This document shows, one piece after another, positions 6,584-14,274 of a stretch of DNA of 21,713 nucleotides. Location: NCBI GenBank assembly GCA_046728035.1, contig JBKPDT010000272.1, forward strand, positions 1 through 21,713, written 5' to 3'. The DNA is from DASRWT01 sp046728035. GTDB taxonomy: Bacteria; Methylomirabilota; Methylomirabilia; Rokubacteriales; CSP1-6. How positions within the stretch are numbered: position 1 is the first letter of the stretch; each line of letters starts with the position of its first letter. A program made the translations under genes and the position numbers. The notes under the pieces were generated by a model that did not search any database, was not told the DNA's origin, and worked only from the letters and a program-made list of their open reading frames with translations.

Positions 6584-8115
6584 AGTCCGACTATCGCGGG
6601 AAGATCAAGACGCTGCCGGAGCTGGCTGCCGCCATCGGCCCGCGGCCCCGGGCCAAGACCGTCATCATGTGCCACGGCATGTTCGACATCGTCCATCCCG
6701 GGCACCTCCGGCACCTGATGTACGCGAAGGAGAAGGCCGACCTGCTCATCGCCAGCCTGACCGCGGACGTGCACGCTACCAAGGCGGACTTCCGCCCGTA
6801 CGTTCCTCAAGATCTGCGGGCGGCGAACCTCGCCGCGCTGGAGATGGTCGATTTCGTGATCATCGATCCCCATCCCACGCCGATCGAGCACATCAAGCAC
6901 CTGCAGCCCGATTTCTTCGCCAAGGGCTACGAGTACTTCGCGGAGGGCGTCCCCCCGAGGACCCAGGAGGAGATCGACACCCTGGAGAGCTACGGGGGTG
7001 AGATCGTCTTCACTCCCGGCGACGTCGTCTATTCGTCGTCGCGGCTCATCGAGTCTTCCCCGCCGAAGCTCGCGGTCGAGAAGCTGCTCGCCCTCATGGA
7101 GTCCGAGGGGTTCGGCTTCGATCGCCTCCGGCAGGCGCTGGGCCAGGTCCGCGGGGTGCGCGTGCACGTGGTCGGCGACACCATCGTGGACAGCTACAGC
7201 CACTGCTTCCTGCTGGGCGCCACCGCAAAGTCGCCGACCTTCAGCGTCAAGCATGAGCGGACCGACGTCTTCGCGGGCGGGGCGGCGGTGGTGGCGAAGC
7301 ACGTCAAGGCGGCGGGCGGCGACGTGACCTTCTCCACCGTCCTCGGCAACGACCCCGTGAAGGATTTCGTCCTGGAGGACCTGGAGAAGGCCGGCATCAC
7401 CGTGCATGCGTTCATCGACCGCACGCGGCCGACGACGCAGAAGGAGCGCTTCATCGCCGACGGCTACAAGATGCTCCAGGTCGACCGCGTGGACAATCGC
7501 GCGATCTCGGACCGCGCCTTGCGGTCGATGGGCGAGTCCCTCGCCGGGAGCGCCCCCGACGTGGTCATCTTCAGCGACTTCCGCCACGGCATCTTCAACC
7601 GGAAGAGCATCCGGATCCTCCGGGAGCGCATCCCCGACGCCACCCTGAAGGTGGCCGACAGCCAGGTGTCGAACCGGTGGGGCAATATCCTCGAGTTCAC
7701 CGATTTCGATCTGATCACGCCCAACGAGCGGGAGGCACGGTTTGCGCTGGGGGATCAGGATTCGGTAGTGCGGCCCCTCGCGCTCCAGCTGTTCCGGCTC
7801 GCCCGCTGCAAGCACCTCATCCTCAAGCTGGGTGAGCGCGGCATCCTCGGCTACCGTACGCCCGGGCACATGCCCCGCGAATTCTTCACGGTGGACAGCG
7901 TGGTGGACTCCCTCGTGGATCCGGTGGGGGCGGGCGATGCCCTCCTCGCCTACGCCTCTCTGGGGCTGGCCCGCACCGGCGACATCGTGCTCGCCTCCAT
8001 CCTCGGTTCCGTCGCGGCGGCCATCGCCTGCGAGTACCAGGGAAACCGGCCGGTGGCGCCCACCGAGGTCGAGGAGAAGATCGCCCGGCTCGAGAAGCAG
8101 GCGCACTTCGGATGA
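6580..8115 (+). CDS. bifunctional nucleotidyltransferase / PfkB sugar kinase, HldE-like with swapped domain order
   Basis: This 511-residue protein has two domains. Residues 27-160 form a cytidylyltransferase-like domain with GMFDIVHPGH (HxGH at 39-42), FFAKGYEYF (112-120) and a YSSSRLI segment (151-157), matching the adenylyltransferase half of HldE/RfaE. Residues 190-511 form a ribokinase (PfkB) domain with FAGGAA (231-236), ITPNEREA (379-386) and the anion-hole motif DPVGAGD (447-453). E. coli HldE has the kinase first and the transferase second; here the order is reversed. The expected chemistry is phosphorylation of a sugar phosphate at C1, then, after GmhB removes the other phosphate, transfer of a nucleotide to the sugar 1-phosphate. 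The base used (ADP, CDP or GDP) is not clear. GmhA-like and GmhB-like genes in the same operon support a heptose substrate. Confidence 0.9.
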   Translation: MKSDYRGKIKTLPELAAAIGPRPRAKTVIMCHGMFDIVHPGHLRHLMYAKEKADLLIASLTADVHATKADFRPYVPQDLRAANLAALEMVDFVIIDPHPTPIEHIKHLQPDFFAKGYEYFAEGVPPRTQEEIDTLESYGGEIVFTPGDVVYSSSRLIESSPPKLAVEKLLALMESEGFGFDRLRQALGQVRGVRVHVVGDTIVDSYSHCFLLGATAKSPTFSVKHERTDVFAGGAAVVAKHVKAAGGDVTFSTVLGNDPVKDFVLEDLEKAGITVHAFIDRTRPTTQKERFIADGYKMLQVDRVDNRAISDRALRSMGESLAGSAPDVVIFSDFRHGIFNRKSIRILRERIPDATLKVADSQVSNRWGNILEFTDFDLITPNEREARFALGDQDSVVRPLALQLFRLARCKHLILKLGERGILGYRTPGHMPREFFTVDSVVDSLVDPVGAGDALLAYASLGLARTGDIVLASILGSVAAAIACEYQGNRPVAPTEVEEKIARLEKQAHFG

Positions 8116-9032
8116 GCATGCGGTACGTCGTCGTCGGCCTCGGCAATATCGGCGGGAAGCGGCAGGCCGTCCTCGGGGACCGCTGCGTGGCCACCGTGGA
8201 CCCCTTCAACCCCGCCGCCGACTACCGGCGTCCCGAGGAATGCCCGAACGACCGTTACGACGCGGCCATCCTCGCCGTGCCCAACGACGTGAAGCTCAAG
8301 CTCATGGAGTACTTTCTCGCCCGCGGCAAGCACGCTCTCGTCGAGAAGCCCCTCATCCTGGACGTGGAGGCCGCCGACGAGCTCGACCGACACGCCCGCG
8401 CGGGGGGCGCGATCTGGTACACCTCTTACAACTTCCGCTTCGAGCCCCACGTCATCGCGTTGAAGCGGCACCTCGACGCGGGAGCGGTCGGGCGTGTGTA
8501 CCGGGTGCGGATGTTCTATGGCAACGGCACCGCCGGCAGCATCGCGGGCACCTGGCGGGACAGCCGGCTCGGCATCCTCGAGGACATGGCCAGCCACCTC
8601 ATCGATCTCGCCGGCTTCGTCTTCGGGCGCTTCGGCGACGAGTTCCGGGTCTGGGAGCGCCGCGGGCACGAGCTGAAGGGCTTGGACCACTGCATCCTCG
8701 CGACAGCCGATCGGGCGGTGGTCATCGAGTGCAGCTTCCTCGCCTGGAAAAACCGCTGGCGCATCGAGGTGACGGGCGACCGCGGCGCCCTCGAGATGGA
8801 TGGGCTCACGAAGTGGGGGGCGAGCGAGCTGGTGGTCCGACGGCGCACGCTCCCGAGCGGCGTGCCCGAGGAGACGCGCGACGTGCTCCCCGGTCCGGAC
8901 CAGACCTGGGCGGGCGACCTTCGCCACTTCGAGGCGCTCGCCGCCGCGGGGCGGACGTCGCGCGACAACGACCTCTGGCTTTCCCGCACCATCCACGCGG
9001 CGGCGACGGCGCGTCTGGAGGGCGAGCCGTGA
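8112..9032 (+). CDS. Gfo/Idh/MocA family sugar oxidoreductase
   Basis: This 306-residue protein has the N-terminal Rossmann fold of the family, with GLGNIGGK at 9-16 and the hallmark EKP at 78-80. The C-terminal alpha/beta domain includes EDMASHLIDL, where D158 and H162 fall at the usual catalytic/substrate positions. Family members use NAD(P) to oxidise or reduce a sugar hydroxyl or keto group, often at C3 of NDP-sugars. It starts in a four-base overlap with the kinase gene (a second ATG two codons later is also possible) and ends in a four-base overlap with the dehydrogenase. It probably acts on the activated sugar made by the preceding enzymes, but oxidation versus reduction and the carbon position are not shown. 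Confidence 0.88.
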   Translation: MSMRYVVVGLGNIGGKRQAVLGDRCVATVDPFNPAADYRRPEECPNDRYDAAILAVPNDVKLKLMEYFLARGKHALVEKPLILDVEAADELDRHARAGGAIWYTSYNFRFEPHVIALKRHLDAGAVGRVYRVRMFYGNGTAGSIAGTWRDSRLGILEDMASHLIDLAGFVFGRFGDEFRVWERRGHELKGLDHCILATADRAVVIECSFLAWKNRWRIEVTGDRGALEMDGLTKWGASELVVRRRTLPSGVPEETRDVLPGPDQTWAGDLRHFEALAAAGRTSRDNDLWLSRTIHAAATARLEGEP

Positions 9033-10372
9033 CGGCGGGGCTCACCGGCTTCCTGGGCCTCTCCCACCTGGGCCTCGTCTCGAGCATCGGCTGGGCCTCC
9101 CTGGGCTCGCGGGTGATCGGCGTGGATCTCGAGCGGGATCCCGTGGAGCGGCTCGGGCGCGGGGAGCTGCCGGTTCACGAGCCCGGCCTCCCCGAGACGT
9201 TCGCGGCCGCGCGCGAGCGGATGCGCTTCACGACCGACCCGGCAGCGCTCGCCGAGTGCGCGCTGGTCATCGTCTCGCGCGACGTCCCCACCGACGCCGA
9301 CAATGGCAGCGACACGTCCGCGGTGCTCCGTCTGGTGGACGCCGCCATCCCGCACCTCCGTCCCGGCGGGGTCCTCGCCGTGATGAGCCAGGTGCCGCCG
9401 GGGTTCACGCGCGCGCTCGCCGCGCGGATCGAGGCGCGCCGTCCCGGGCTCGGGCTACGCGTCCACTACTGGGTCGAGACCTTGATCTTCGGGAACGCGG
9501 TGCGGCGCTTCCTGGAGCCGGAGCGCATCATCGTGGGGGCCGCGGATCCAGCACGGCCGCTCCCGGCGGAGCTGGCCGACGGCCTCGCGCGCTTCGGCTG
9601 CCCGGTGCTGCCCATGCGCTATGAGAGCGCCGAGCTCACCAAGACCGCGATCAATCTCTATCTCTTCGGTGCCGTGACCTACGCCAACACGCTCGCCGAC
9701 CTCTGCGAGGAGGTAGGGGCGGACTGGTCCGAAATGGTCCCCGCGCTGCGGCTCGACAAGCGCATCGGGCCGTCCGCCTACATCCGCCCGAGCCTCGGCG
9801 TGGCGGGAGGCAACCTCGAGCGGGACCTCGTGACGCTCCGCGCGCTCTGTGACGCGCACGGGGTGGACGCCTCCTACATCGACACGCTCATCCGATACAA
9901 TGCGGCGCGCTATCGCTGGGTGCACCGCCAGCTCGAGCGGCGTGTGCTCGCGGCGTCGGCGCGGCCCGTCATCGCGGTGTGGGGCCTCGCCTACAAGAAG
10001 GACACACGGTCCACCAAGAACTCGATGGCGCTGCGGGTGATCGACGACCTGCTGGGTCGCGCGGAGATACAGGCTTACGACCCGCTGGTGCGGGCGTCGG
10101 AGATCGACGTGCCCGCGGCGGTGCTCGCGAATCGCGAGGCGACCCTGGCCGGCGCGGACTGCCTCCTGATCCTCACCGACTGGGACGAGTTCGCCGCGAC
10201 GCCGCGTGACGCCTTCAAGGCCATGCGGCGCCCGCTGATCATCGACTGCGTAGGTGTCGTGGATCCGCGACGGACCGATCTGGACGGCGTGGACTACGTG
10301 ACCATTGGCAAGCCCGCGGGCGACAAGCGGGCAGGCGAGGAGTCGGCCGGGAGGGGGTCCGCCGCGCCATGA
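9029..10372 (+). CDS. UDP-glucose/GDP-mannose dehydrogenase family protein lacking the catalytic cysteine
   Basis: This 447-residue protein covers all three domains of nucleotide-sugar 6-dehydrogenases. The NAD-binding segment FLGLSHLGLVSSIGWA lies at 8-23. ELTKTAINLYLF (202-213) has the catalytic-site K205 and N209. The C-terminal domain begins near residue 312 with IAVWGLAYKKDTRSTKNS. The segment that normally reads GGSCFPKD reads AGGNLERD (259-266), so the nucleophilic cysteine is replaced by N262 in my alignment. The enzyme may therefore not carry out the usual four-electron oxidation to a uronic acid. The start is a GTG at 9029 overlapping the previous stop by four bases; the frame stays open far upstream, but that part is antisense-like shadow. 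The C-terminal 15 residues are low-complexity. Confidence 0.85.
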   Translation: MTAGLTGFLGLSHLGLVSSIGWASLGSRVIGVDLERDPVERLGRGELPVHEPGLPETFAAARERMRFTTDPAALAECALVIVSRDVPTDADNGSDTSAVLRLVDAAIPHLRPGGVLAVMSQVPPGFTRALAARIEARRPGLGLRVHYWVETLIFGNAVRRFLEPERIIVGAADPARPLPAELADGLARFGCPVLPMRYESAELTKTAINLYLFGAVTYANTLADLCEEVGADWSEMVPALRLDKRIGPSAYIRPSLGVAGGNLERDLVTLRALCDAHGVDASYIDTLIRYNAARYRWVHRQLERRVLAASARPVIAVWGLAYKKDTRSTKNSMALRVIDDLLGRAEIQAYDPLVRASEIDVPAAVLANREATLAGADCLLILTDWDEFAATPRDAFKAMRRPLIIDCVGVVDPRRTDLDGVDYVTIGKPAGDKRAGEESAGRGSAAP

Positions 10373-10929
10373 ACCGCCGGGCGGTCTTCCTCGACCGCGA
10401 CGGGGTGCTGGTGGAGACCTCCGTGCGCGACGGCCGGGCCTACGCGGCGCTGTCCCTCGACGAGTTCCGCGTCTGCGCGGACGCCGGCCCCCAGGTCGCC
10501 CGGCTGCGCACGGCGGGGCTCCTGCCCATCGTCTTTACCAATCAGCCGGAGGTCGCGCGCGGGTCCCTCGACCCGGCGACGCTCGACCGCATGCACGCGC
10601 GGCTCCGCGCTGACGTCAGCGTGGCCGACATCTTCGTGTGCCTCCACGACGACGCGGCGGACTGCGCGTGCCGGAAGCCGCGGCCGGGGATGCTCCACGC
10701 GGCGGCGGCCAAGTGGGGGCTCGATCTCTCCGCGTCCTTCGTGGTGGGCGATCGTTGGCGCGACATCGATGCCGGCCGCGTGGCCGGCTGCTACACCGTG
10801 CTGCTGGACCGTCCCTACAGCGACTGCGCGTCGGCCGACGCCCGCGTGGCCGGCCTCGCCGAGGCGGTGGACGCCGTCCTGGCGCGGGCCGAGGCTTTCC
10901 ATGGACTTCATCGCCCGCTATCTCGCTGA
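10369..10929 (+). CDS. gmhB: HAD-IIIA phosphatase, D-glycero-D-manno-heptose 1,7-bisphosphatase (GmhB)-like
   Basis: This 186-residue protein matches GmhB in size and motifs. FLDRDG has D9 as nucleophile and D11 as acid/base, TNQ at 57-59 is motif II, K103 is motif III, and GDRWRDI (127-133) is motif IV with D128 and D132. A zinc site is visible as C91, H93, C99 and C101; the loop between the pairs is shorter than in E. coli GmhB. In the heptose pathway the enzyme removes the C7 phosphate after the kinase step and before nucleotidyl transfer. The start overlaps the dehydrogenase stop by four bases, and its last 29 bases overlap the GmhA-like gene. Histidinol-phosphate phosphatase is a related alternative, but neighbours favour a heptose substrate. 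Confidence 0.85.
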   Translation: MNRRAVFLDRDGVLVETSVRDGRAYAALSLDEFRVCADAGPQVARLRTAGLLPIVFTNQPEVARGSLDPATLDRMHARLRADVSVADIFVCLHDDAADCACRKPRPGMLHAAAAKWGLDLSASFVVGDRWRDIDAGRVAGCYTVLLDRPYSDCASADARVAGLAEAVDAVLARAEAFHGLHRPLSR

Positions 10930-11500
10930 AGCCGGCCGCGTCGCCGCCTCCATCGACCAGGGCGCGGTGGCTCGGGTGGTCGAACTCCTCGTCCAGGTGC
11001 GGGATGGGGGCGGCCGGCTCTTCATCCTGGGCGTGGGCGGAAGCGCGGGGAACGCGTCGCACGCGGTCAACGACTTCCGGAAGATCGCGGGCTTCGAGGC
11101 GTATGCCCCCACCGACAACGTGTCCGAGCTGACGGCGCGGATCAACGACGACGGCTGGGACACCTCCTTCGCCGCCTGGCTGAAGGGGAGCCGGCTCTCC
11201 TCCCGGGACGCCGTGCTCGTCTTCTCGGTGGGAGGCGGGGATGCGGAGCGCGGAGTGAGCATCAACCTGGTCCGCGCGCTCGAGCATGCCAAGACAGCGG
11301 GCGCGCGCGTCGTCGGCATCGTGGGGCGCGACGGCGGCTTCACCGCGAAGGTGGCGGATGCCTGCGTGATCGTCCCCACCGTGAGCCCCGATCTCGTCAC
11401 CGCCCACGCCGAGGCCTTCCAGGCAGTGGTCTGGCATTGCCTCGTGTCGCATCCCCGGCTCAAGGTTGCCCCCATGAAGTGGGAGAGCATGGGCCGATGA
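10901..11500 (+). CDS. gmhA: SIS-domain isomerase, sedoheptulose 7-phosphate isomerase (GmhA)-like
   Basis: This 199-residue single SIS-domain protein has LGVGGSAGNASH at 43-54 and FSVGGG at 108-113 as phosphate-binding loops. Compared from memory with GmhA, the metal/catalytic positions H61, E65, Q172 and H180 of the E. coli enzyme correspond to H54, D58, E171 and H179: two identical and two conservative changes. The expected reaction is sedoheptulose 7-phosphate to heptose 7-phosphate, the first committed step towards NDP-heptose. The ATG at 10901 lies inside the end of gmhB (29-base overlap). The frame is open further upstream, but SIS homology starts only here. Together with gmhB and the kinase/nucleotidyltransferase it completes the four-step set. 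A different ketose phosphate cannot be excluded. Confidence 0.83.
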   Translation: MDFIARYLAEAGRVAASIDQGAVARVVELLVQVRDGGGRLFILGVGGSAGNASHAVNDFRKIAGFEAYAPTDNVSELTARINDDGWDTSFAAWLKGSRLSSRDAVLVFSVGGGDAERGVSINLVRALEHAKTAGARVVGIVGRDGGFTAKVADACVIVPTVSPDLVTAHAEAFQAVVWHCLVSHPRLKVAPMKWESMGR

Positions 11501-12375
11501 GCGGCTGGCCGGCGCGCGTGGTGCTGCTGGGGGCGAGCGGCCATATCGGGCGCGAGCTCTCCGCGCGGCTCGCGCGGGAGGGCGTTTCCGTGGTCCCGCA
11601 CACGTCCAAGACCCTCGACCTCACACGGGGGGAGTCGCTCGCCGTCCTGGACGGGGCGCTGGACGCGGACACCGCTCTCGTCTTCGCGTCCGCCCTGACT
11701 CCGGACCGCGGGCAGACCCCCGACACCCTCATGGCCAACGTGGCCATGGCCGGCAACCTCGCCAAGCATCTCCAGGGCCGCACCGTCGGGCTCTGCGTCT
11801 ACGTGGGCTCCGACGCCGTCTACGGCTTCGACGTGAACCCGGTCACCGAGTCCACGCCGGTGAGCCCCGGCGGCTACTATGCCCTGGGGAAGTACGCGGG
11901 CGAGCGCGTGATGGAGTATGCCGCTCGCGCCGGGGGCTTTCCGCTCCTCACGCTCCGAGTGACGGGCGTCTACGGCCCGGGGGATCCTCACGGCGCCTAC
12001 GGGCCCAATGCCTTCGCGCGCTCGCTGGCCCGCGACCGGAGCGTGCGGATCTTCGGCGACGGCGAGGAGGAGCGTGACCACATCTACGTGGACGACGTCG
12101 CCGGGCTCATCGCCGCGCTGATCCGCTCCCGCGCCGACGGCCTCTACAATCTCGCCACCGGCGAGAGCCGGCCCTTCGCCGACGTGGTGAAGGCGATCCG
12201 CGGCCTCGTCCCCTACGAGGTGACGGTGACCCACGCGCCCCGAGCGGGCGCCATCACGCATCGCCGGTTCGACACCGCGCGGCTCGCCCGCGCGGTGCCG
12301 GGCTTCGCCTTCACGCCCTTCGACGAAGGACTGCGCGCCACCCTCGGCGCGTTCGGAGCGCTGGGACGTGGGTGA
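11497..12375 (+). CDS. NAD-dependent nucleotide-sugar epimerase/reductase (extended SDR) 3
   Basis: This 292-residue protein is shorter than the other two epimerases. It has LGASGHIG (11-18) for dinucleotide binding, VGSDAVYG (103-110) with the catalytic serine, and YYALGK with Y128/K132. RVTGVYGPGDPHGAYGPNAF and IFGDGEEERDHIYVDDVAGL follow the family pattern. Size and N-terminal style resemble RmlD/GDP-fucose-synthase-type reductases and HldD-like epimerases as much as GalE, so it could reduce a 4-keto sugar or epimerise a heptose. It overlaps the GmhA-like gene by four bases and the next methyltransferase by eight, which places it firmly in the operon. Confidence 0.85.
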   Translation: MSGWPARVVLLGASGHIGRELSARLAREGVSVVPHTSKTLDLTRGESLAVLDGALDADTALVFASALTPDRGQTPDTLMANVAMAGNLAKHLQGRTVGLCVYVGSDAVYGFDVNPVTESTPVSPGGYYALGKYAGERVMEYAARAGGFPLLTLRVTGVYGPGDPHGAYGPNAFARSLARDRSVRIFGDGEEERDHIYVDDVAGLIAALIRSRADGLYNLATGESRPFADVVKAIRGLVPYEVTVTHAPRAGAITHRRFDTARLARAVPGFAFTPFDEGLRATLGAFGALGRG

Positions 12376-13021
12376 GATCAACCTGCTCGATCGCTACCCT
12401 CGAACATGCCGCGACATCGCCTCCCGGGCGGCCGCCGTGCCCGCCCAGCGTGAGATCGCGAAGCGCTTCGGCCGCGAGTACTTCGACGGCGACCGCGGGC
12501 AGGGGTACGGGGGCTACCGCTACGACGGGCGCTGGGGCCCCATCGCCGAGCGGCTCCGCGACCACTACGGGCTCGCCGGCGGCCATCGCGTGCTCGACGT
12601 CGGCTGCGCCAAAGGCTTTCTCCTCCACGATCTCCGCCGCGTGGTGCCGGGCATCCGGGTGGCGGGACTCGACGTCTCCGCCTACGCCCTCGAGCACGCC
12701 ATGGAGGACGTCCGACGCTTCCTCGTGCGCGGCACCGCCGAGCAGCTGCCCTTTCCCGGCGGCGCCTTCGACCTGGTCCTCTCGATCAACGCCATCCACA
12801 ACCTCGGGCGCGCGGAATGCCTCCAGGCCCTCCGCGAGATCGAGCGAGTGGGCCGGCGGCATCGCTACGTGCAGGTGGACTCCTGGCTCACCGAAGAGCA
12901 GCGGGAGAAGTTCGAGCGGTGGCAGCTCACCGCGGCCACCTACTTCGATCCGGAGGGCTGGCGCCGGCTGTTCCAGGAGGCCGGCTATAGCGGTGATTAC
13001 TACTGGACGGTGACGGAGTAG
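12368..13021 (+). CDS. class I SAM-dependent methyltransferase 1
   Basis: This 217-residue protein has SAM-binding motif I as VLDVGCAKG (75-83), an acidic residue at the end of strand 2 (VAGLDVS), and FDLVLSINAIHNL as the motif IV region. It starts with a GTG at 12368, eight bases before the end of the epimerase. Its N-terminal stretch, with YFDGDRGQGYGGYRYDGRW, is typical of a subgroup associated with sugar clusters. It probably O-, N- or C-methylates a sugar intermediate; the substrate is unknown. A 20-base gap follows before the transaldolase, the largest gap in the operon. Confidence 0.85.
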   Translation: MGEINLLDRYPRTCRDIASRAAAVPAQREIAKRFGREYFDGDRGQGYGGYRYDGRWGPIAERLRDHYGLAGGHRVLDVGCAKGFLLHDLRRVVPGIRVAGLDVSAYALEHAMEDVRRFLVRGTAEQLPFPGGAFDLVLSINAIHNLGRAECLQALREIERVGRRHRYVQVDSWLTEEQREKFERWQLTAATYFDPEGWRRLFQEAGYSGDYYWTVTE

Positions 13022-13032
13022 GTCGCCGGACC

Positions 13033-13041
13033 AAGAGGGGG
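13033..13041 (+). promoter_or_regulatory. ribosome binding site of the transaldolase
   Basis: The purine run AAGAGGGGG lies directly before the ATG at 13042 and at normal distance (six to nine bases) from the ATG at 13048. It therefore favours the second start. Confidence 0.5.
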
Positions 13042-13047
13042 ATGCCC

Positions 13048-13719
13048 ATGAAGATCTTCGTGGATTCCGCGAACCTGGTGGAGATCGAGGAGGCCCTCGA
13101 CCGCGGCTTCCCCGCCGGCATCACCACCAACCCGTCGATCCTGGCCAAGGAACAGAAGGGCGACTTCCGCGAGCACATCAAGAAGATCATCGATCTCGCC
13201 CAGCGCTACGGCTATGACATCCCCCTCAGCGTCGAGGTGTTCTCCACCAAGCGCGAGGAGATGATCCGGCAGGCGGAGGACTTCGTCGGCCAGTTCGGCC
13301 ACTACAAGAACATCAACGTGAAGGTGCCGGTGGGCTGGGACGAGCTGGCGGTGATCCGCGAGCTGCGGCGGCGCGGCATCCGCGTCAACTGCACCTGCTG
13401 CATGTCCTACAATCAGGCGGTGATGGCGGCGGGGGCGGGGGCCAACTACGTGAGCCTCTTCTACGGACGTATCCGGGACATCGGCTACGACGCCGCCTCG
13501 GTGGTGCGCCAGGTCCACGAGACCTTCCGCGAGAGCGGGACGGCGTGCGAGATCATCGTGGGCAGCATCCGACACATCGCCGACATCAACGAGGCCTTCC
13601 AGGCGGGGGCGGACATCGTCACGGTGCCGCCCAAGTTCTTCCGGCAGATGGTGAGCCATCCCAAGACCGACGAAGCGGTGAATAAGTTCATCACCGACTT
13701 CCAGAAGTGGCTGGAGTAG
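13048..13719 (+). CDS. transaldolase / fructose-6-phosphate aldolase family (TalC-like short form)
   Basis: This 223-residue protein is a short-type transaldolase, a TIM barrel that forms a Schiff base. D6 in FVDSAN, GITTNPSIL (24-32) and INVKVP with the Schiff-base lysine K92 are visible, and GSIRHIADINEA near the C-terminus is conserved in the family. The position that distinguishes aldolase (Tyr, as in FsaA) from transaldolase (Phe) appears to be F138 in VSLFYGRI, which favours transaldolase. Such an enzyme transfers a dihydroxyacetone unit between sugar phosphates and makes or consumes sedoheptulose 7-phosphate, the substrate of the GmhA-like isomerase in this operon. An ATG two codons upstream (13042) is possible, but it has no room for the ribosome site and family proteins begin with MKIF. 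Confidence 0.9.
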   Translation: MKIFVDSANLVEIEEALDRGFPAGITTNPSILAKEQKGDFREHIKKIIDLAQRYGYDIPLSVEVFSTKREEMIRQAEDFVGQFGHYKNINVKVPVGWDELAVIRELRRRGIRVNCTCCMSYNQAVMAAGAGANYVSLFYGRIRDIGYDAASVVRQVHETFRESGTACEIIVGSIRHIADINEAFQAGADIVTVPPKFFRQMVSHPKTDEAVNKFITDFQKWLE

Positions 13720-14274
13720 ATGAAGGGTCTGGTCCTGGCATCGCTGGCCTTCCTCCTCCTCGTGGCGGGGAGCGCGGTCGCCCTCCGCGTCTACCGGGGT
13801 AACAAGGAGTTCAAGGTGTTCCTGGGCGCCTTCGCGGCCGCGGTGGCGGGCTACGCGATCGCCTTTCCGCTCACGCCCCACGACCTGGGTTTCCTCCCCG
13901 TTGCGTGGCTCGAGCCGGCGACGGTGGTGGACTTCTCTAACGGGCTCCTCGTGCTCGCCCTGGTCTTCCACGGCTTCTGGTGCTTCGCCTACTTCGCCTG
14001 CCTGAGCCCCTCCATGGGGGTGATGGTCGAGCTACGCGCGCGCGGAGAACGGGGAATCAGCGTCGAGGAGGCGCTGGCCATGCAGGGCCGCGAGGAGCCC
14101 GTGAACCTCATCTTCCAGCGGCGGCTCCCGAAGCTGGTGCAGGGTGGCTACGTGCGCGAGGAGGGCGGCGCGTACCGGCTGCTTCCGCGCGGCGGGCGGA
14201 TCGCCGCGCTGGGCGCGTTCCTCAAGCGCCTGATCAACTCCGAGGCGCCGGTGGCGGGGAGCCGGACATGCTGA
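13720..14274 (+). CDS. small membrane protein with winged-helix-like C-terminal tail, copy 1
   Basis: I do not recognise a named family. The 184-residue protein has three hydrophobic segments (about 4-22, 31-51 and 70-95), then a soluble tail of about 85 residues. The tail (VELRARGERGISVEEALAMQ and on to GGYVREEGGAYRLLPRGG) has the look of a winged helix: helix, helix, recognition-like helix, then a beta-wing. The gene starts immediately after the transaldolase stop and overlaps the next gene by seven bases. The next gene encodes a clear relative with the same layout and a shared LTPxDLGxLP motif, so the pair probably arose by tandem duplication. A scaffold or membrane-bound regulatory role is possible; I assign no function. 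Confidence 0.8.
   Translation: MKGLVLASLAFLLLVAGSAVALRVYRGNKEFKVFLGAFAAAVAGYAIAFPLTPHDLGFLPVAWLEPATVVDFSNGLLVLALVFHGFWCFAYFACLSPSMGVMVELRARGERGISVEEALAMQGREEPVNLIFQRRLPKLVQGGYVREEGGAYRLLPRGGRIAALGAFLKRLINSEAPVAGSRTC

Noticed and set aside
4541..8106. Two overlapping minus-strand frames of 676 and 614 codons
   Set aside because: They mirror the epimerase and kinase genes codon for codon and have biased His/Arg/Asp/Val composition without motifs.
7832..9028. 399-codon upstream extension of the dehydrogenase frame, as if a large fusion protein
   Set aside because: This part is Arg/Pro/Ser-rich shadow of the kinase and Gfo/Idh genes. The real protein begins at the GTG at 9029, where homology starts.
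10901..10929. Frameshift or sequencing error between the GmhB-like and GmhA-like genes
   Set aside because: Both proteins are full length with all motifs; the overlap is best explained as real overlapping genes.
10901..11500. Loss of the catalytic histidine in the GmhA-like isomerase
   Set aside because: A first alignment put Q174 opposite the histidine, but counting from the SIS motifs aligns H179 with E. coli H180, so the residue is kept.
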